Assembly: GCF_050908995.1 (NCBI RefSeq)
Contig: NC_135126.1
Span: forward strand, 6,262,001 to 6,326,000
Source of the DNA: Andrena cerasifolii
Lineage: Eukaryota; Arthropoda; Insecta; Hymenoptera; Andrenidae
Length of the DNA: 64,000 nt
Direction of reading: 5' to 3'
In this document: positions 13,291 through 25,966 of the stretch, piece by piece
Layout of the letters: every line of letters begins with the position of its first letter
Position numbering within the stretch: position 1 is the stretch's first letter
Translations under genes and position numbers: made by a program
The notes under the pieces: generated by a model
Seen by the model: only the letters and a program-made list of their open reading frames with translations
Databases searched by the model: none
Told to the model about the DNA's origin: nothing

Positions 13291-16200
13291 AGAGAGAGTT
13301 AGAGCCGAGGTTAAAGGAGGCTAGAACATCAACGGTGCGATGGAGTATAGAGAAACGAGCCACTCGAGCAACTAGAGCTATCGCTTTTGAAATTACCTGT
13401 AGCCCCGACGCCAGATGCGCTCCGAACCGTCCACGGAACTTTCGCGGATCCCATTCAACGGCGGGGGCACGATTTTAGCGACGAATGTCGTTCGTTGCGA
13501 AGCGGAACGTCGCTCTTAGAACCTGACTCGATCGCAATAGCAGTTTCCAATTCAGCCTCTGCTACTTTCGTGGGGGAATTCTATTTACGAGTTGAAGCAG
13601 GTGAGTGAGCAGAGGTTGAACGTGCCCGGAGATTTATGTAATGTTAATTAAAAGGGCAAGCGACCGTGGAAAGCGTCTCGCGGTTCCCGTTGGAACGCGT
13701 AAAGTAAGATCTCGGAAAGTTCCGTTTCCGGGACAGTTTCAACGCGAAGCTACGGTCTCGTTTCTTCCTCGGTCGGGGATGAAATTCCCTTTGACTCGCT
13801 TGGTTGCCCGCATCATCGCCCGAGGCTTGCAGATCTTCGTCGGCAGTGTCGTGGACATTTTCGTGACGAGAGGGAAGTTTTAAAAAGGTGTTAGGTGTTA
13901 GGCAAAAATTTACCACCTGTCTAGACGGTCTACAATCTTCAGGTAGTGCTTCGAATAGGACAATTTTCGATGTGTTACTCCTAATCACCGCGAGATGGGC
14001 CATTTTTTTTGTCCCGATTACCACAACGCTAGTTGTTACGCGCCGACCAGGCCAGGCTTCACCTTGAAGACACAGTCGATTGCCCTGAATATTAGCGCCT
14101 GAGCACCCCAGCAAAGTCGCCCCTGTTACTTGCGACCGAATAGCAGGTTCAAAGCAAGCCAGGTAAAGAGACAAACAACGGACAGGGGTGTACTTTTAAA
14201 AATACCTCGATTCACATGGGAACGAGATCAGCCGCTGCAAAGGAACAGTTCTCCTTTTACGCTCTCAACGAGATTGTTTCAAAGGAAGCTTTTCGGTGGA
14301 CGAACAGTTTGACCACCGTTTTCTTCTCAGAAAAAGGAGAACACGGGCCTGGCAGAGAGAATAGAAAGCTGCGCGCTTGAAAGCCGCTTTACTTACACGT
14401 TAGAGGATATTTTCTCACGAAAAGGGGACGTATGCTCATGCAGCAGCAACAGCTTAATGGACATCGATACGAACGTGCGGGAACAGGTAGAACAAATAGG
14501 ACGAAGATAATTTATAATACCCCTGCTCCGCGAAACGTTGATCCAGCAATGCTGTAGTCGAGGGAAAGTGCTCTTAAGACCCCAGCGCTTTGGGAGGGAT
14601 AGGACCTTTTGCGACAGACGTACCTAGTTACCATTTCCGACTTTCCCATCTGTCCCACGTTTCTCTGTCTGAAAACTACCCTCTTAAACTATAAATCGGA
14701 CTTAATCGAGAATTAGCGCGGCACCGTGTCTGGTATCTCGCGCTCCCGTTGAGGCTGTAACGTTGCTGGACTGGCTTACGTTTAATTCCACATAAATGAT
14801 AGTTAAATTCCGGTAACAGCCTCTGCAAACCGCGGAGTCCCGGTCGCGCAGATCCCTTCTTAATTTAGGGCTTCGCTCGTTGCTTGAATCGCATTCGATC
14901 GCACGATGCGGGGCTTTAGATGTAGTGTCACTTCTTCTCCTCCGATCGGCCCCCATTCACCGTTTAGCTTTTCTCCTGATTATTCCTCATGAATAGTAGC
15001 GCCAGTTAACAGTTATCCGTCCGATGGAGCTTGAATTCCCAACAAAGGACACCTTTAATATAAAAGCCACGGTAAATTCGCGACCGTTGCGCAACAATGC
15101 CCGAACAAACGTCCCTCAGGCACGGATATTAGCATTTTCCACTGCGCGCAACGTTAACGAACAATGTCGGCGGCCATTAATGCTGCAGCACGCGTAATGC
15201 ATATTTCAGACGCTGGCGCAATAATTACAGGCGTAATATTAACGACGACGCCGCGCACTGCGATCCAATTAGTTTTCATAGCGCGGAGGAACACTGGTCC
15301 GTCCGTTGCTCGCCGACTTTTTCTCCTGCTTGAATGACGTATCGCGGGCCTGGAATCGCCGGACAGGTCTCGACGCCTCGGACTGGTTTCGAACCCGTTT
15401 CAGCGGTCCAAATGCTCCGGGCGAGACCGCATTACATCCTAAGTATCCGACGGACGATCGCGGCGCTTACGGCCAATTTATACCTGGATACGTAAGCGCA
15501 ACGAGGGGGAGGTGGGACGCGACGACGGAGGCTGCAATCACCCGCGATTCCACCATTCCCCAAACAATCCCAGAATGTATTCGTCTGCAACTGTCCACTA
15601 TGTTTACGATTTTAGCTCGTAGATGTACACTGGTGTTCATAAGTGTTATGAATTAGGAGACCTACTCTGTGTGGAAAAATTTAGGACCTTACAGAAAGAG
15701 GAGTGCAGCTCTATCTTTACCAACTTCGAGTAAATTAGAATAACCTGTTTATAAAATTATTGCTTTGACTTAACAGTAAAAAGAAAACACTGATTGAAAA
15801 ATGTATATTCTCACACAACAAGTAGTAATTATTGAGTTGATAAATTTTTATTTCTATTTTTGTCGAAAAAATATTTTATAATAAAAATACTAATATTAAT
15901 ATTTCTTATGATAAAAATTTTAGTATTAATATTTCTTATGATAAAAATATTAATATTAATATTTCTTATGATAAAAATATTAATATTAATATTTCTTATG
16001 ATAAAAATATTAATATCAATATTTCTTATGATAAAAATATTAATATCAATATTTCTTATGATAAAAATATTGATATTAATATTTCTTAGAATAAAAATAT
16101 TAATATTAATATTAATATTTCTTATAATAAAAATATTAATATTAATATTTCTTACAATAAAAATATTAATATTAATATTTCTTATAATAAAAATATTAAT

Positions 16201-18884
16201 ATTAATATTTCTTATAATAAAAATATTAATATTAATATTTCTTATAATAAAAATATTAATATTAATATTTCTCACAATAAAAATATTAATATTAATATTA
16301 ATATTTCTAATCTAACTAAGTAGGTAATGTTGGCAAAACAAGTCGCGAACGTATAGGAAAAGCGTTCGCGCACTTACCTACCTATAACTTATTTAGAAGT
16401 TTGAATGCAGAACTTCGGAAAGGGCTAATATTCCTATAATTTTGAATGAAAAGCATTGGGAGGTAATCAAACTCTAACAAATATAACATGTTCTATTCGA
16501 ATACTTATGAAGGACAGTGTACGCTTTGCTTCACTCCTGGCTCGTCGTTTCTGTCTAACGGGTTACCGAAACGCAAGCTCCTCTGTCGTTTGAAAAACCC
16601 CAGCCGGAACGAGCCTCTGTCAGCTAATCTCAACGAGAAGATTACGACAGTCGATGGTCTACGAGGGGCGCGACAAACGTACCAGAACCAAACGCTCCAG
16701 AGTCTCTTAGGGGGCTATAAAATGATTTGTACGTTCCACTTGACGAATCGAACCGCGCGCGGCAAGAAAGCCTCGAGTGCGACGGAACGACTCGTCCAGT
16801 CGGGGGACGCGCAATTATGAAGACATTAAATCCAAAGTGCTGGAGCCCTCGACGACGGGCGCGCTCGCAAAAAGAGGCTAGCGCTCCAGCTGGCCCGACT
16901 GCGCCTACAGCCTCCCGGATACATCGGGGACATACCCGCGCGTTTCAAATACGCCAGACTGCGATATTATCTCGAGGAAATGAAATATCGCGAGGGCGAG
17001 ACGTAGAAGAAGCACCCCCGATTCACCACGCTCCTGCCGTAGCCCCGGGGGCCATCCCATCGACGTTCTTGGGTCTGCGCAAAGTGGTGGTTTGATAAAT
17101 GTCACCGAAGTCCATATTGAAACTTTGAGCGCGGGGGTGTCGGCTTCCTTGAACCGTTCAATTAACTTAATCGGAACTATAAGCTCGCTCCGGATCCGCT
17201 TTACTCCCGCAGCGAGCAAGGCCAGCGCTGAAAGTATCGGCGCGGGACGCGCGACTTTTAAGTCGACGCGGGATTGCCAAGTTCCCGCGAGTAGTTGGGC
17301 GACTTCCCTGCCGTTTACCATTATCGACCAGCGGTCTGTACGCGGACACGATGCCCTCCGCGGTGGATAGCACGTACTCGCGCGGATATCGGTAACGAGG
17401 CCTCGATCCTGAAGGAGGATACCCCTTTGTTGGGCGCAGCGCGTGCTGGCGCGCGGGCAAAGCTGCCCGGCGCATTTATCTTCCCTCCGAGGAGCGTATT
17501 TCATGGGAATAAATATAAAAGGCAGGATAACGCGGCCGATATACAAGAGCATAGTTTCTGGCCATATACGGCCGTTAGTTTATGCGCCGTTACCGTGATC
17601 AGGATATCGTCGTTCCGTGCGTCTAGAAGGTAAATGGAGCGACGAACGATGCCGAGATTCGCTATCGAGCCGGCTCGTTACTCCCCGACGTGGACACGTT
17701 TTAACAAGGAGATATCGCCCCGATGATCCTCCGAGGGATCTCCTTTTACGTCCGCTCAGCCACCGGCCGCTTTAACGAGCCCCGCCGCGCTTCCTACGCC
17801 AGCCAACTGTGCCTCCAGATTCTTTCCAATTTCAATATTGATTAGAGCGGGAATATCGTAAATTAGCGCGCGAAGCGATATAATGTAACGGGCGGCTGTC
17901 CACCGAGTGGAACTGCGACAGCGACGGGACAGTCGCTTTCGAAGCTAGGGACGAAGAGGCAAGCGAAGGGAAGCTAAGTAGCTATATTGAGAGGGGAACC
18001 TGGTGTAATCGACAGACATCAAGGTTCGTTTCGTGAATTTTTTGTGAGGAGACTATACATGCAATATTTTTCAAACTTTCAGGGCATGTTATTACGTAGT
18101 TCAAGAAGCGAACGAACATTTTTTTATTTAAAAATAACGCGGTAATTCCAAATGGCGCTAGCGTTTCGGAGCGGCCAAGTTGTTCAACTGCGCGCAGCTT
18201 TTAATAAAGTTACGCTATGGATGGACCTGAAGCCAGAATAATATTATCAAATTTAAGAAGTTTTGTTGCACAATTAACGTGAATTTTTCTAGTGGAAAAC
18301 GCAACTATATTTTCAAGCACTCAACATTATTGTAATTTGCATTTTTTAATCTGGATTGAAGGCTATTCATAGAGTAATTTTATAAAAAAAAACGCAAAAC
18401 TGTTTAGTTTTTGGGTGTCAGGCCACTGCAACGGATTGCACGATGAAATACATACTAACATTCTGAATATAAATTACACATTCACAGGCCTGTCTGGGAT
18501 CATGATTTTGCATCGATACTTGTTAAACTTAATATGACAGCGCTTTCTGCGCGCAGAACTGTAACGGACATGACCTTTCTTTTTAAGATCATAAAGAGTG
18601 AAATTAATTGTTCCGCGGTACTGGAACTCGTTGATCTATATGCTCCTACCAGATGTGTCAGAGAAAGGCCACCTTTCGTATACCGCGAATTCAAATCTAA
18701 ATATGGATCACTTGATCCAATGAACCGCTTAATGTTCAGTGCTAGCTCCTACGTAGACTATGTCGACTTCTTTTCCGATAGTAGTTCCTCTTTCAGTTGG
18801 AAGCTCTTCAGACTATTTTGTCAGGAAAATCCTATCACGTCGTTGTAACTGTGCTTTGTATTGGGCAATGCTCCTTTAATTTTC

Positions 18885-18918
<34 letters not shown>

Positions 18919-21099
18919 TAATGTTATTGGGCCGGAATAATCACAAAACTGAGTTTCTCTCTCTGTAAAAGAGTTTTTTTTTATTTTATTGTTTATGTTC
19001 TTATTTACAACTATTTACAACGCTTACCTCTAAAAGAGAAACGACATTAAATGTCAATTATTCCCCAATTACAATCTCTATTTCCTGTTGTCTTTTAATT
19101 CGTGGAGCTTTGTCCTTGCACTGGTGTTTACTCCTTAGTCTTTCTAACCTCCTCAGCCAACGCGCCGTGAGTGCGCGGGCTAATTTAAAAGGGAGTACCC
19201 TGTACTTTCTTTACAATAATAATAATAATAACATTCCCTGATAGTTTTAAAAATATTGCACATATAGTTTCCTTACAAAAAATTCCCCAAAAGAACATTG
19301 ATTTCTGCCGATTGCACCATCCGATTAGCGGGCCACGTAGGATCTCGCTAATTAAAATAGAGTACAGTCGATCGAAGACGTTATGCAACATCGCTCATAT
19401 CACGCCATGAATTCAAAAAGGAGCTTGCCAGTGTGTCACCCCGGTTCCCTGGATAATAACAGTAGTCACAAGAGGACACAGAATGAAAGCTTCGCGGCGT
19501 TTGTATCGAGCGGAACGCTCTGATTTCTCCTCTCGCCGTAATGAATTCTTCGGCTGGTTATCGAACGCTCGCGACCACAGTAACACCGCGCCTCGTTCCC
19601 TCGAATCCGGTCCTCGTCGCGCGATTATCCGGCACTTTTCGTTTTATTCCCATCGCACTCGATATTTCAGGATCGCGGGTCTGATAAGAAGTGTCACTCC
19701 CGCGAACGCAAACTGAAATCGGACCGTTGATTCCGCTCCGCTGACGAATCTTTATTTCTGCCAACCCCTTTCCAACGTTTTTCACCACGTCGACGTGAAC
19801 CCGCCTCCATTCCTGTCGACGAACGAACCACAGCTGCTTTTTCCTATTATAATCTCGACTGTCAATTATCCCCCGGTTTGTTCGTCCTTCAATCAGGGCC
19901 GGGCGAAGACGTACCGTCGGCGTATGAAGATTAATCCCCAGGTCGCGAGTAAAACTAACCGCCCCCGTTGTCCGGCGAGGAAAAAGTTTGAGATTCGAGG
20001 AACTTTATCGAGGATTCCGCGAGCAATTTGCTGCTCGACGGCGAGGCTATCGGCGATCTTGGGCGCAAAAGGTTCCCGCCGCCTCTTTCGGCCAACCTTT
20101 TGCCTCTCCTTTCCCATAGGTCTTTTGCTCCCTTTCACCACCTGCGCGCACGATGGCACGAGCGAATCGTCTCATTAGCTCGGGCCATATACGGCGGTCA
20201 ATTAAGATTTTTGCTCGCGGTGGGTAGGTAAATCCGGATAATGAACGCGCCGTGGATTTTCAACGAAAAACCAGACGCCTCGCGTAACCACTCGGAGAAA
20301 GTAATGGCCGAATAAACGCTCGTTCGGGAATCCTTCGATAGTTTCTAATCGGAGGGAACTCTCCGAGAGAAATCTACTTCGCTTTTTCTTAACTCCGATC
20401 CATCCTCTCCGGCGATCAAGGACTTAGTCCCGCCGACTTTTTATCCGCGAAAGAAAGAACGATCCCGAAGGTGAAATCGCTGCGGTAAGTATCCTCTAAT
20501 CGGCTTCGCTTCTTCTACGAATTTGTTCGTCAATTTTCAGACTGCAGGTACACAGGGAAACTGTCTAGCGACACCGAAAGCCCGCTCCAATTTCCGTGCT
20601 CGTTTCTGGCCATCCATCGACGCGAATTTCTGCCAGCGAAATCGGCGTATTTGGATTGTCGACGGATATCGGCTGTGATCGCGGCGACCGCAGTCAGTGT
20701 TCATGATCGACCGTCTATTCGCTGTCAGCGGTTCCGTCCAATTCTAAACTGTCAATTGCCGTGGCTGGTCGGATGCTGTGGCTAGTGTAATGTACATATC
20801 ACGCGCGTCTGCATTCAGTTTAAATTGGTAGCCACGTGTGCCCGCGTGCGAGCGTTGTAATTCCGCCGTCGTCTCATCCGACGCGTCCTGTTCGTGCCCA
20901 ATCGAGTTCTCGTAAAATCTCTCTCATCCCCTGCTCTCTATCGCGTTATCACACTTATCCAGAAGAAACTCTAACACGATCCAAGAAAGAAAGAAACTGC
21001 TTTAAAGCTTTAAGCCATGGGATATGTGGCGAGAGATTCCTTTCTTCTTTTCAGCTTTCTTTTTTTCCTCGTTACTTCCATTTTTTCCTCCATGAGAGA

Positions 21100-21137
<38 letters not shown>

Positions 21138-24100
21138 AAAAGCCTAGTCCTTATCAAGGTGAACGTTACACCTTATCGTTACACCATTTACAAAATCCAT
21201 TAAAACGCGAGCAACAGCTTCACTTTAAAATGATCATCGGGGAAAAAGTCTGCCACCGCGGGAAGGGCGGAGAACTTTCCCCCAAACGCGACTCGAGCAG
21301 AATTCTACGCCAGGAAAAACTTAGCCAGGCTTCTTCCCCGGCACCGGCGGGCTCCTCTTCGAGGCAGAGCGATTCGCTGGAAAGTTTTCGCCCAAACGAT
21401 CGCCCGTGCCCGGCTCGGCGGCTTGAATATTCATGGAGGCAGGTTGCCGACGCGTTCGGGATTTATATTCATGAAAATTCCGAAACGCTTCTCGCGGCGT
21501 TTTGCTGCTTTAACGCGAGGGGCAGGCGGGCGGGCTCTCTCTTGCAAGAAATCGCTGATCATTCCGCGGTGCACTTTTGCCAGCGGGCCTTTCGCCGGGA
21601 GCCCTCCCAAACTCACTGTTCGCCGGATTCGCCTACCTGGATCCTTCGAACTGCCGCGAGGAGGCTGCCGACTGCCCGGAAGTTGTTCGTCGCGGAAATC
21701 AATGGCAGGCGCCTTGAGTTTTCCAAGCTTATCGCCGAGGTGGCGGGCGTCAACAGTCTGGCAGAATCGCGCGAGCCGCGGCTTGTTTGCTGGGGAATTA
21801 GGGGAACTCGATTTACCCGTCGCGGTGTCGACGAGCCCGGCATAATTGAACGCGACGCGCGGTGAAAAGGAAACAGGTTACCGGGCGCGTTTATCGAGCT
21901 GCCCGGCCGACGTCCTCGCGAATAACGCGGTGTTCATTAATCGATCGTTTTAATTACGGAGCTTAAATTACGCGAGGACCTCGCTGAAGGATTATTAACT
22001 GATCCCGCGAAGCAGATGCTGCTTTAAAGCGCGGAAGCTGATGACACTGGAGCTCGCGTTAACACGGCCTCGGTGGAAAAGTAAGCAACCCCTCCTGCGG
22101 ACGATTTACGACGCTCGCCGGCGAGCTTTGGCCGCGATCTTGCGATTTCGGGGCGGGGGAGTCGTTAGCGATCGTGTTCGCGGTCGCGATCTAGGGATTA
22201 CGCGCCCTCCATTTGGAGAGGGAGTCTATCGATGCTGTCGCCGTTTCTTTATTGGGGCATTGAACGTTGCACAGGAAATTCTGATCACTGGGATCGGAAT
22301 ATCTCGCAACAGTATGGAAGACGCCAAGTACCTTCGGAATTAACATAGCAAAGCGAAGGCCCAGGGAGTCTCAAGTTAATAAAGTCTTTGAAGCCGATGG
22401 AGTCGACGAGCGTTAACGATGGCCCCCTCTGGGCTATGACAGCCTGAAGATGATCGATTCGAAGCAATTAATTTGGAGCGAGACAAGGTAGTCAGCCTGG
22501 AGAAAGCCACTATAGCGATCAGTTAAAATTGTAATTTACTCCAAAATGTTGAACGTCGATCAACGCGTTCAGTGCTCGTGCCAGTGAGCTTTCAAGAGAG
22601 TCGATAGGAGTGTACCTACTTCTTCTGGCGCTACTACTAGTCTCCGCGGTATATTCGCACTCTTTGCTTTCGGAGAAACTTTCGCATTACCCATAGAGGT
22701 GATGTACATTATATATTCATCGATCTTTCCTGTCAAAACTGCCCAGACCAGTCAATAAGTCAATACACTGTGAACACGTAAAGTTGCACGAAGGATCAAC
22801 CTCTTAACTGGGTCGTTTCTCTTTCATGAACGGCCTCGGGACACTCGAGCCCTTTTTTGCAGAAAACGCTAATTGGATTCTTCATTGTTCTCTACATATG
22901 CCCTTTAGATTTTATTTCATTGTCGTATCTTTAAAATTGGCAGAGCTGTGGTGAATTTTTTTAATCGACATTGATCAACTGAACCTAACTCGTATCTAAC
23001 AAGGGGAGGACACCATGTGGTAGACACCGATTTTGACGAGCCTTGGCACGATGGATCCTATGCCGAAAATAAGTAAATAGGTGGCCGAGCGTTTCTGCCA
23101 ATGGACCTTAATAATAGAGATGTTTACATGAAAGTTATTAAAAAATGTATAGTGGCCGTGGGGTTTTAATGGGTAAAAATCCCACACTACCCTGGCGCCC
23201 CGAGGGATTCCACTCTGCAGGAGTCGGGGTGCCTTTTGAAGATTTCTCCAAGTTAAAAAAAAAATTATAACAAAAATAATTTATAACAAAAATTTATGAA
23301 GTTTTTTTTAACGTGGAGACATCTTCAAAAGGCACCCCGACGCCTCTAGAAGGGAATCTCCCGCGGGCGCCACTGTATTGTGGGATTTTTACCCACTAAC
23401 ACCCCACGGCTACTGAAATTTTTAATAATTTACATGTAAATATCTCTATTATTAAGGCTTATTGGCTGAAACGCTCGGACACCTATTTACTTATCTTCGA
23501 CATAGATCCATCCAGCCAAGGCTCATAAAAATCGGTGTCTACCACATGGTGTCCTCCCCTTGTAAGCCAAACATACATCACCCTGAAGATGACACGATCT
23601 ATGACCATTATTATGACTATACTTTTCCAGATTCTATGCAAATATTAAATCAATAATAAAACATAATGTTAAAAAGCAACTTTTTTCTATATTTCTCTAT
23701 TTTATACAAGCAGGCGAGGGCTATACTTAAAATTAATTTCACAGATTAATTCATTACATAATTCCGATTATAATAATGTAACTACAAAGAGATATACCAA
23801 ATTTTTAAATATTATACACACTTTTACAACAACTTTACTATGTATAAAAAATATCTAACTTCGTAATGATGGCGGATACTTTCCTCGAAACATCTTCTTG
23901 CATCCAGCAGTGCAATTGATTTTATTCAATACACACTCTGCCCTCCCCGGTTGCGAGGTGAAAGCCACGAAGCGTATTTCGCGAAAGGATCGACGGAGAT
24001 TGACGAGGGCGACAGGTCGTTCCCGCGACGATCGATTTTCCTTATTTCCGCTAATCTTGCATTCATTTTCCGCGCAGTACGTGTTCGTGGTGATGCTGGT

Positions 24101-25966
24101 GTTCGTGCTGGAGGCGGGCGTCGGCGCTTTGGCGCGGCTTTACGAGGAGCAGGTCGGTCCTGAATTGAAGATGAACCTTAATCGCACCTTCCTCGAGAAC
24201 TATTCCGTGAGGAGCAGGGAGACTGTCGCGATCGACCAGATGCAGATAGAGGTGAGTACAGCTGGAACAAGGGGTGCCGGAAGAAGGATCTCCCGTTCGA
24301 GAATAAGGGTACCCAACCCTGCCAGCCATAAAGAGCCCAGCCACCCGCTTCTGTTTCGTTATTTACAAGTAATCGCGCGCTTCCTGGGGCACTCCTTTAT
24401 CACCTCTGCCTCGCGTCTCGCGCCTCTTCAATTGCCCGCTGCTCGATCACTCGCGAATGCATAGCGTACCAGACGCTGCTCCAATGAAACAGTTTAAGGG
24501 GACATTTATATGCGACAGGACTTTATCGGAGCAGTTTGCCCCGTTTTTCTTCCCCCCTCTGTTTTTTTTTCCCCCGCGGTATCTGCGAGGCAGAGGGGAA
24601 GAGCGAGAAGGTCGTTAAATTTCGTTCCACGCGAAATAGCTGCGGGCTGGCTCGCGTGGCCGCGATATCGCCTAACCATTTTTCTTCGACGCCTCCGACC
24701 AACGCGCGAGTACTTTACGACTGGGAATCATCGTTATCGCGCCGGAAAATGGTCCCAGTTCGTCCTCCGCGAATCGATTAACGCTCCTCGCCCCATCGAT
24801 CCGCCGTTCCCTTCTCTCCTTGGTCGTTGCCCGCAGCCTGCTCGAGGAAACTCGACGGGGCCCCCCTCGAGCCCCTTCCAGAGTGCATTCGAACGCGGTT
24901 CCTATCCGCGTTCGCGGAACCCTCGGCTCCTTCTTCGACCATTTAGCGCACGCGTTAACGATCGTTTTAGCGTTCCTTTTGTTTATCCGAGCGGCGGCAA
25001 TCAGGTTCTCGAGAGTCGTTAGCGAGCGAATGCACTCGGCGAGGCTGTTCATTAGTCCACTGATATTCTTCCTTGTACAATGGTACGGCGGGGGTAGACG
25101 GGGATACTTGTTAGTGTTTTTCCGACTCGGGGCGGAATTTTCGCGACGGAGGAGGGGCTCGCGGCGCGGAGGAACGCTCGGGTAGGATACGTGCACCCTT
25201 AGGAAAGCGTAATTCCTCGTTAAAATTTCAGTTCAAATGCTGTGGAGCCCTGAGATTCGAGGACTGGTTGGTGAGCGAATGGCACAAGGACGAGGACGTC
25301 CTCAAGGATGGAAGTCTCGTTCCCGATAGCTGCTGCAAAACCTCGACGCACCTTTGCGGAAGGAGGGACCACCCCTCGAACATCCATTACACGGTGCACG
25401 CAGATTTTAATTCATTCTCCTTCGAGAAAACTTGCTACCATTCTACTCGACGGCCGTTTACCCCGTTTGAGGCTGAAACGCGAGCTTCGCTGCTTCCGAT
25501 TTAATTCACTGGGGAGCACAGAGAGCAACCGTGCATTTCAATGGGTACATAAATTCGAGATAGAAGAAACCTGAGGAAAGAAGCTCGTTATCAAGACCCT
25601 CTTGATTTCGTTGTGTAAAAATACTAGGTAGAAGTTGATGCGGCCCGGGCTAATCGCGGACGCGCCGCAGTCGCGCACTTGAGATACATCTGTGCATGGG
25701 TTCCATTAGCTGAAGATATGCATGCTTCCGTTGCGCGGAATCAGAACAGTGCGCTGTTGGGATTCCTCTCGGGTGTATTCGCGACGAATAATTTCGGAAC
25801 CCGTTCGCTCGTGTTGCAGGGTTGCATCTACAAGTTCCTGGAGACGACCAAGGACCACTTGATCATCCTGGGCGCGGTGGGCCTGGGCCTGTCGGTGCTG
25901 GAGCTGTTCGGCATCGTGCTCGGATCCTGCCTCTACATAAAGCTCCGGCACGACTTCGACGACTGA
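12596..25966 (+). CDS. CD151-type tetraspanin (first exon missing)
   Basis: Tetraspanins organise integrins and other proteins in membrane microdomains. Four coding exons are visible: 12596-12787, 24078-24251, 25232-25393 and 25820-25966 (stop TGA at 25964). All junctions are phase 0 with GT-AG sites, giving 224 residues. The first exon holds the end of membrane segment 1, the small extracellular loop and segment 2 (ALIVAGVLAVVGSWLGC). The second holds segment 3 (VFVVMLVFVLEAGVGALA). The large loop has the hallmark CCG, a PDSCC motif and two more cysteines, six in all, as in the CD151 group. The last exon carries segment 4 and a short tail ending HDFDD. The start codon and most of segment 1 (about 20-25 residues) were not found and probably lie upstream of the window. 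The second visible exon follows an 11.3-kb intron full of repeats. Family certain, CD151 subgroup probable. Confidence 0.9.
13213..13300. repeat. (AG)n microsatellite
   Basis: About 38 nearly perfect AG units, with interrupted AG and TTAG units at the right end. Confidence 0.95.
15885..16312. repeat. 30-bp AT-rich minisatellite
   Basis: About 14 tandem copies of a 30-bp unit built from ATAAAAATATTAATATTAAT followed by ATTTCTTATG or ATTTCTTATA. Left-hand copies carry the TTATG form and right-hand copies the TTATA/TTACA form, so two variant blocks lie side by side. One copy near 16107 has a short insertion of extra AATATT units. Because 30 is divisible by three, both strands stay open and give artificial decapeptide-repeat frames (148 and 151 codons). 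These are judged non-coding. Confidence 0.9.
18480..18918 (+). pseudogene. Decayed 3' end of a non-LTR retrotransposon reverse transcriptase
   Basis: An open frame from about 18480 (stop at 18846-18848, ending QENPITSL) encodes roughly 120 residues. It resembles the C-terminal region that follows the reverse-transcriptase domain in Jockey/I/R1-type insect elements: an RRTVTDMTFLFKII segment, then INCSAVLELVDLYAPTR and a serine-rich FF region. After the stop comes a short spacer and an (AAT)n tail at about 18886-18918, as expected for a 3' end. The element is strongly 5'-truncated and lacks the catalytic domain, so it is an inactive relic. The clade is an inference from the pattern of conserved residues. 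Confidence 0.6.
21093..21136. repeat. (GA)n microsatellite
   Basis: A GA-rich tract seen directly. It lies inside a meaningless 282-codon frame. Confidence 0.9.
22999..23563. mobile_element. Foldback element with ~260-bp inverted arms
   Basis: The left arm (about 22999-23258) starts ACAAGGGGAGGACACCATG and is the inverted copy of the right arm (about 23300-23563), which ends CATGGTGTCCTCCCCTTGT. Only about 40 bp of A/T-rich sequence separates them, so the whole element could form one long imperfect hairpin. Shared landmarks include TGGGATTTTTACCCA-like and CAAAAGGCACCCCGAC segments. Both arms encode the same short meaningless peptide end on opposite strands. There is no transposase and target duplications are unclear (left flank CTA, right flank AAG). 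Confidence 0.75.

Larger units (their letters stand above)
12788..24077 (+). other. Large intron of the tetraspanin gene
   Basis: This 11.3-kb intron starts GTGAGT and ends with a pyrimidine-rich stretch and CAG. It holds an AG microsatellite, a 30-bp minisatellite, a decayed non-LTR retrotransposon end, a GA tract and a 565-bp foldback element, each listed separately. The remaining sequence is CpG-rich with overlapping meaningless frames, including a 282-codon frame at 21017 that contains the GA repeat. Large first or second introns often hold enhancers, but none can be identified by eye. Confidence 0.75.

Noticed and set aside
15620..15660. Possible Tc1-like transposon end (TACACTGGTGTTCATAAG)
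   Set aside because: No matching inverted end was found nearby, so only a fragment could be present and the match is too short to claim.
15829..16315. 148- and 151-codon frames with decapeptide repeats
   Set aside because: They are a by-product of the 30-bp AT-rich minisatellite, which is open on both strands.
21017..21865. 282-codon open frame on the + strand
   Set aside because: It contains a GA microsatellite (RERERE run), has no family resemblance and lies in the tetraspanin intron. GC-rich DNA gives such frames by chance.
22996..23656. Two short frames sharing the peptide KIGVYHMVSSPC
   Set aside because: They are the same sequence read from the two inverted arms of the foldback element, not two genes.
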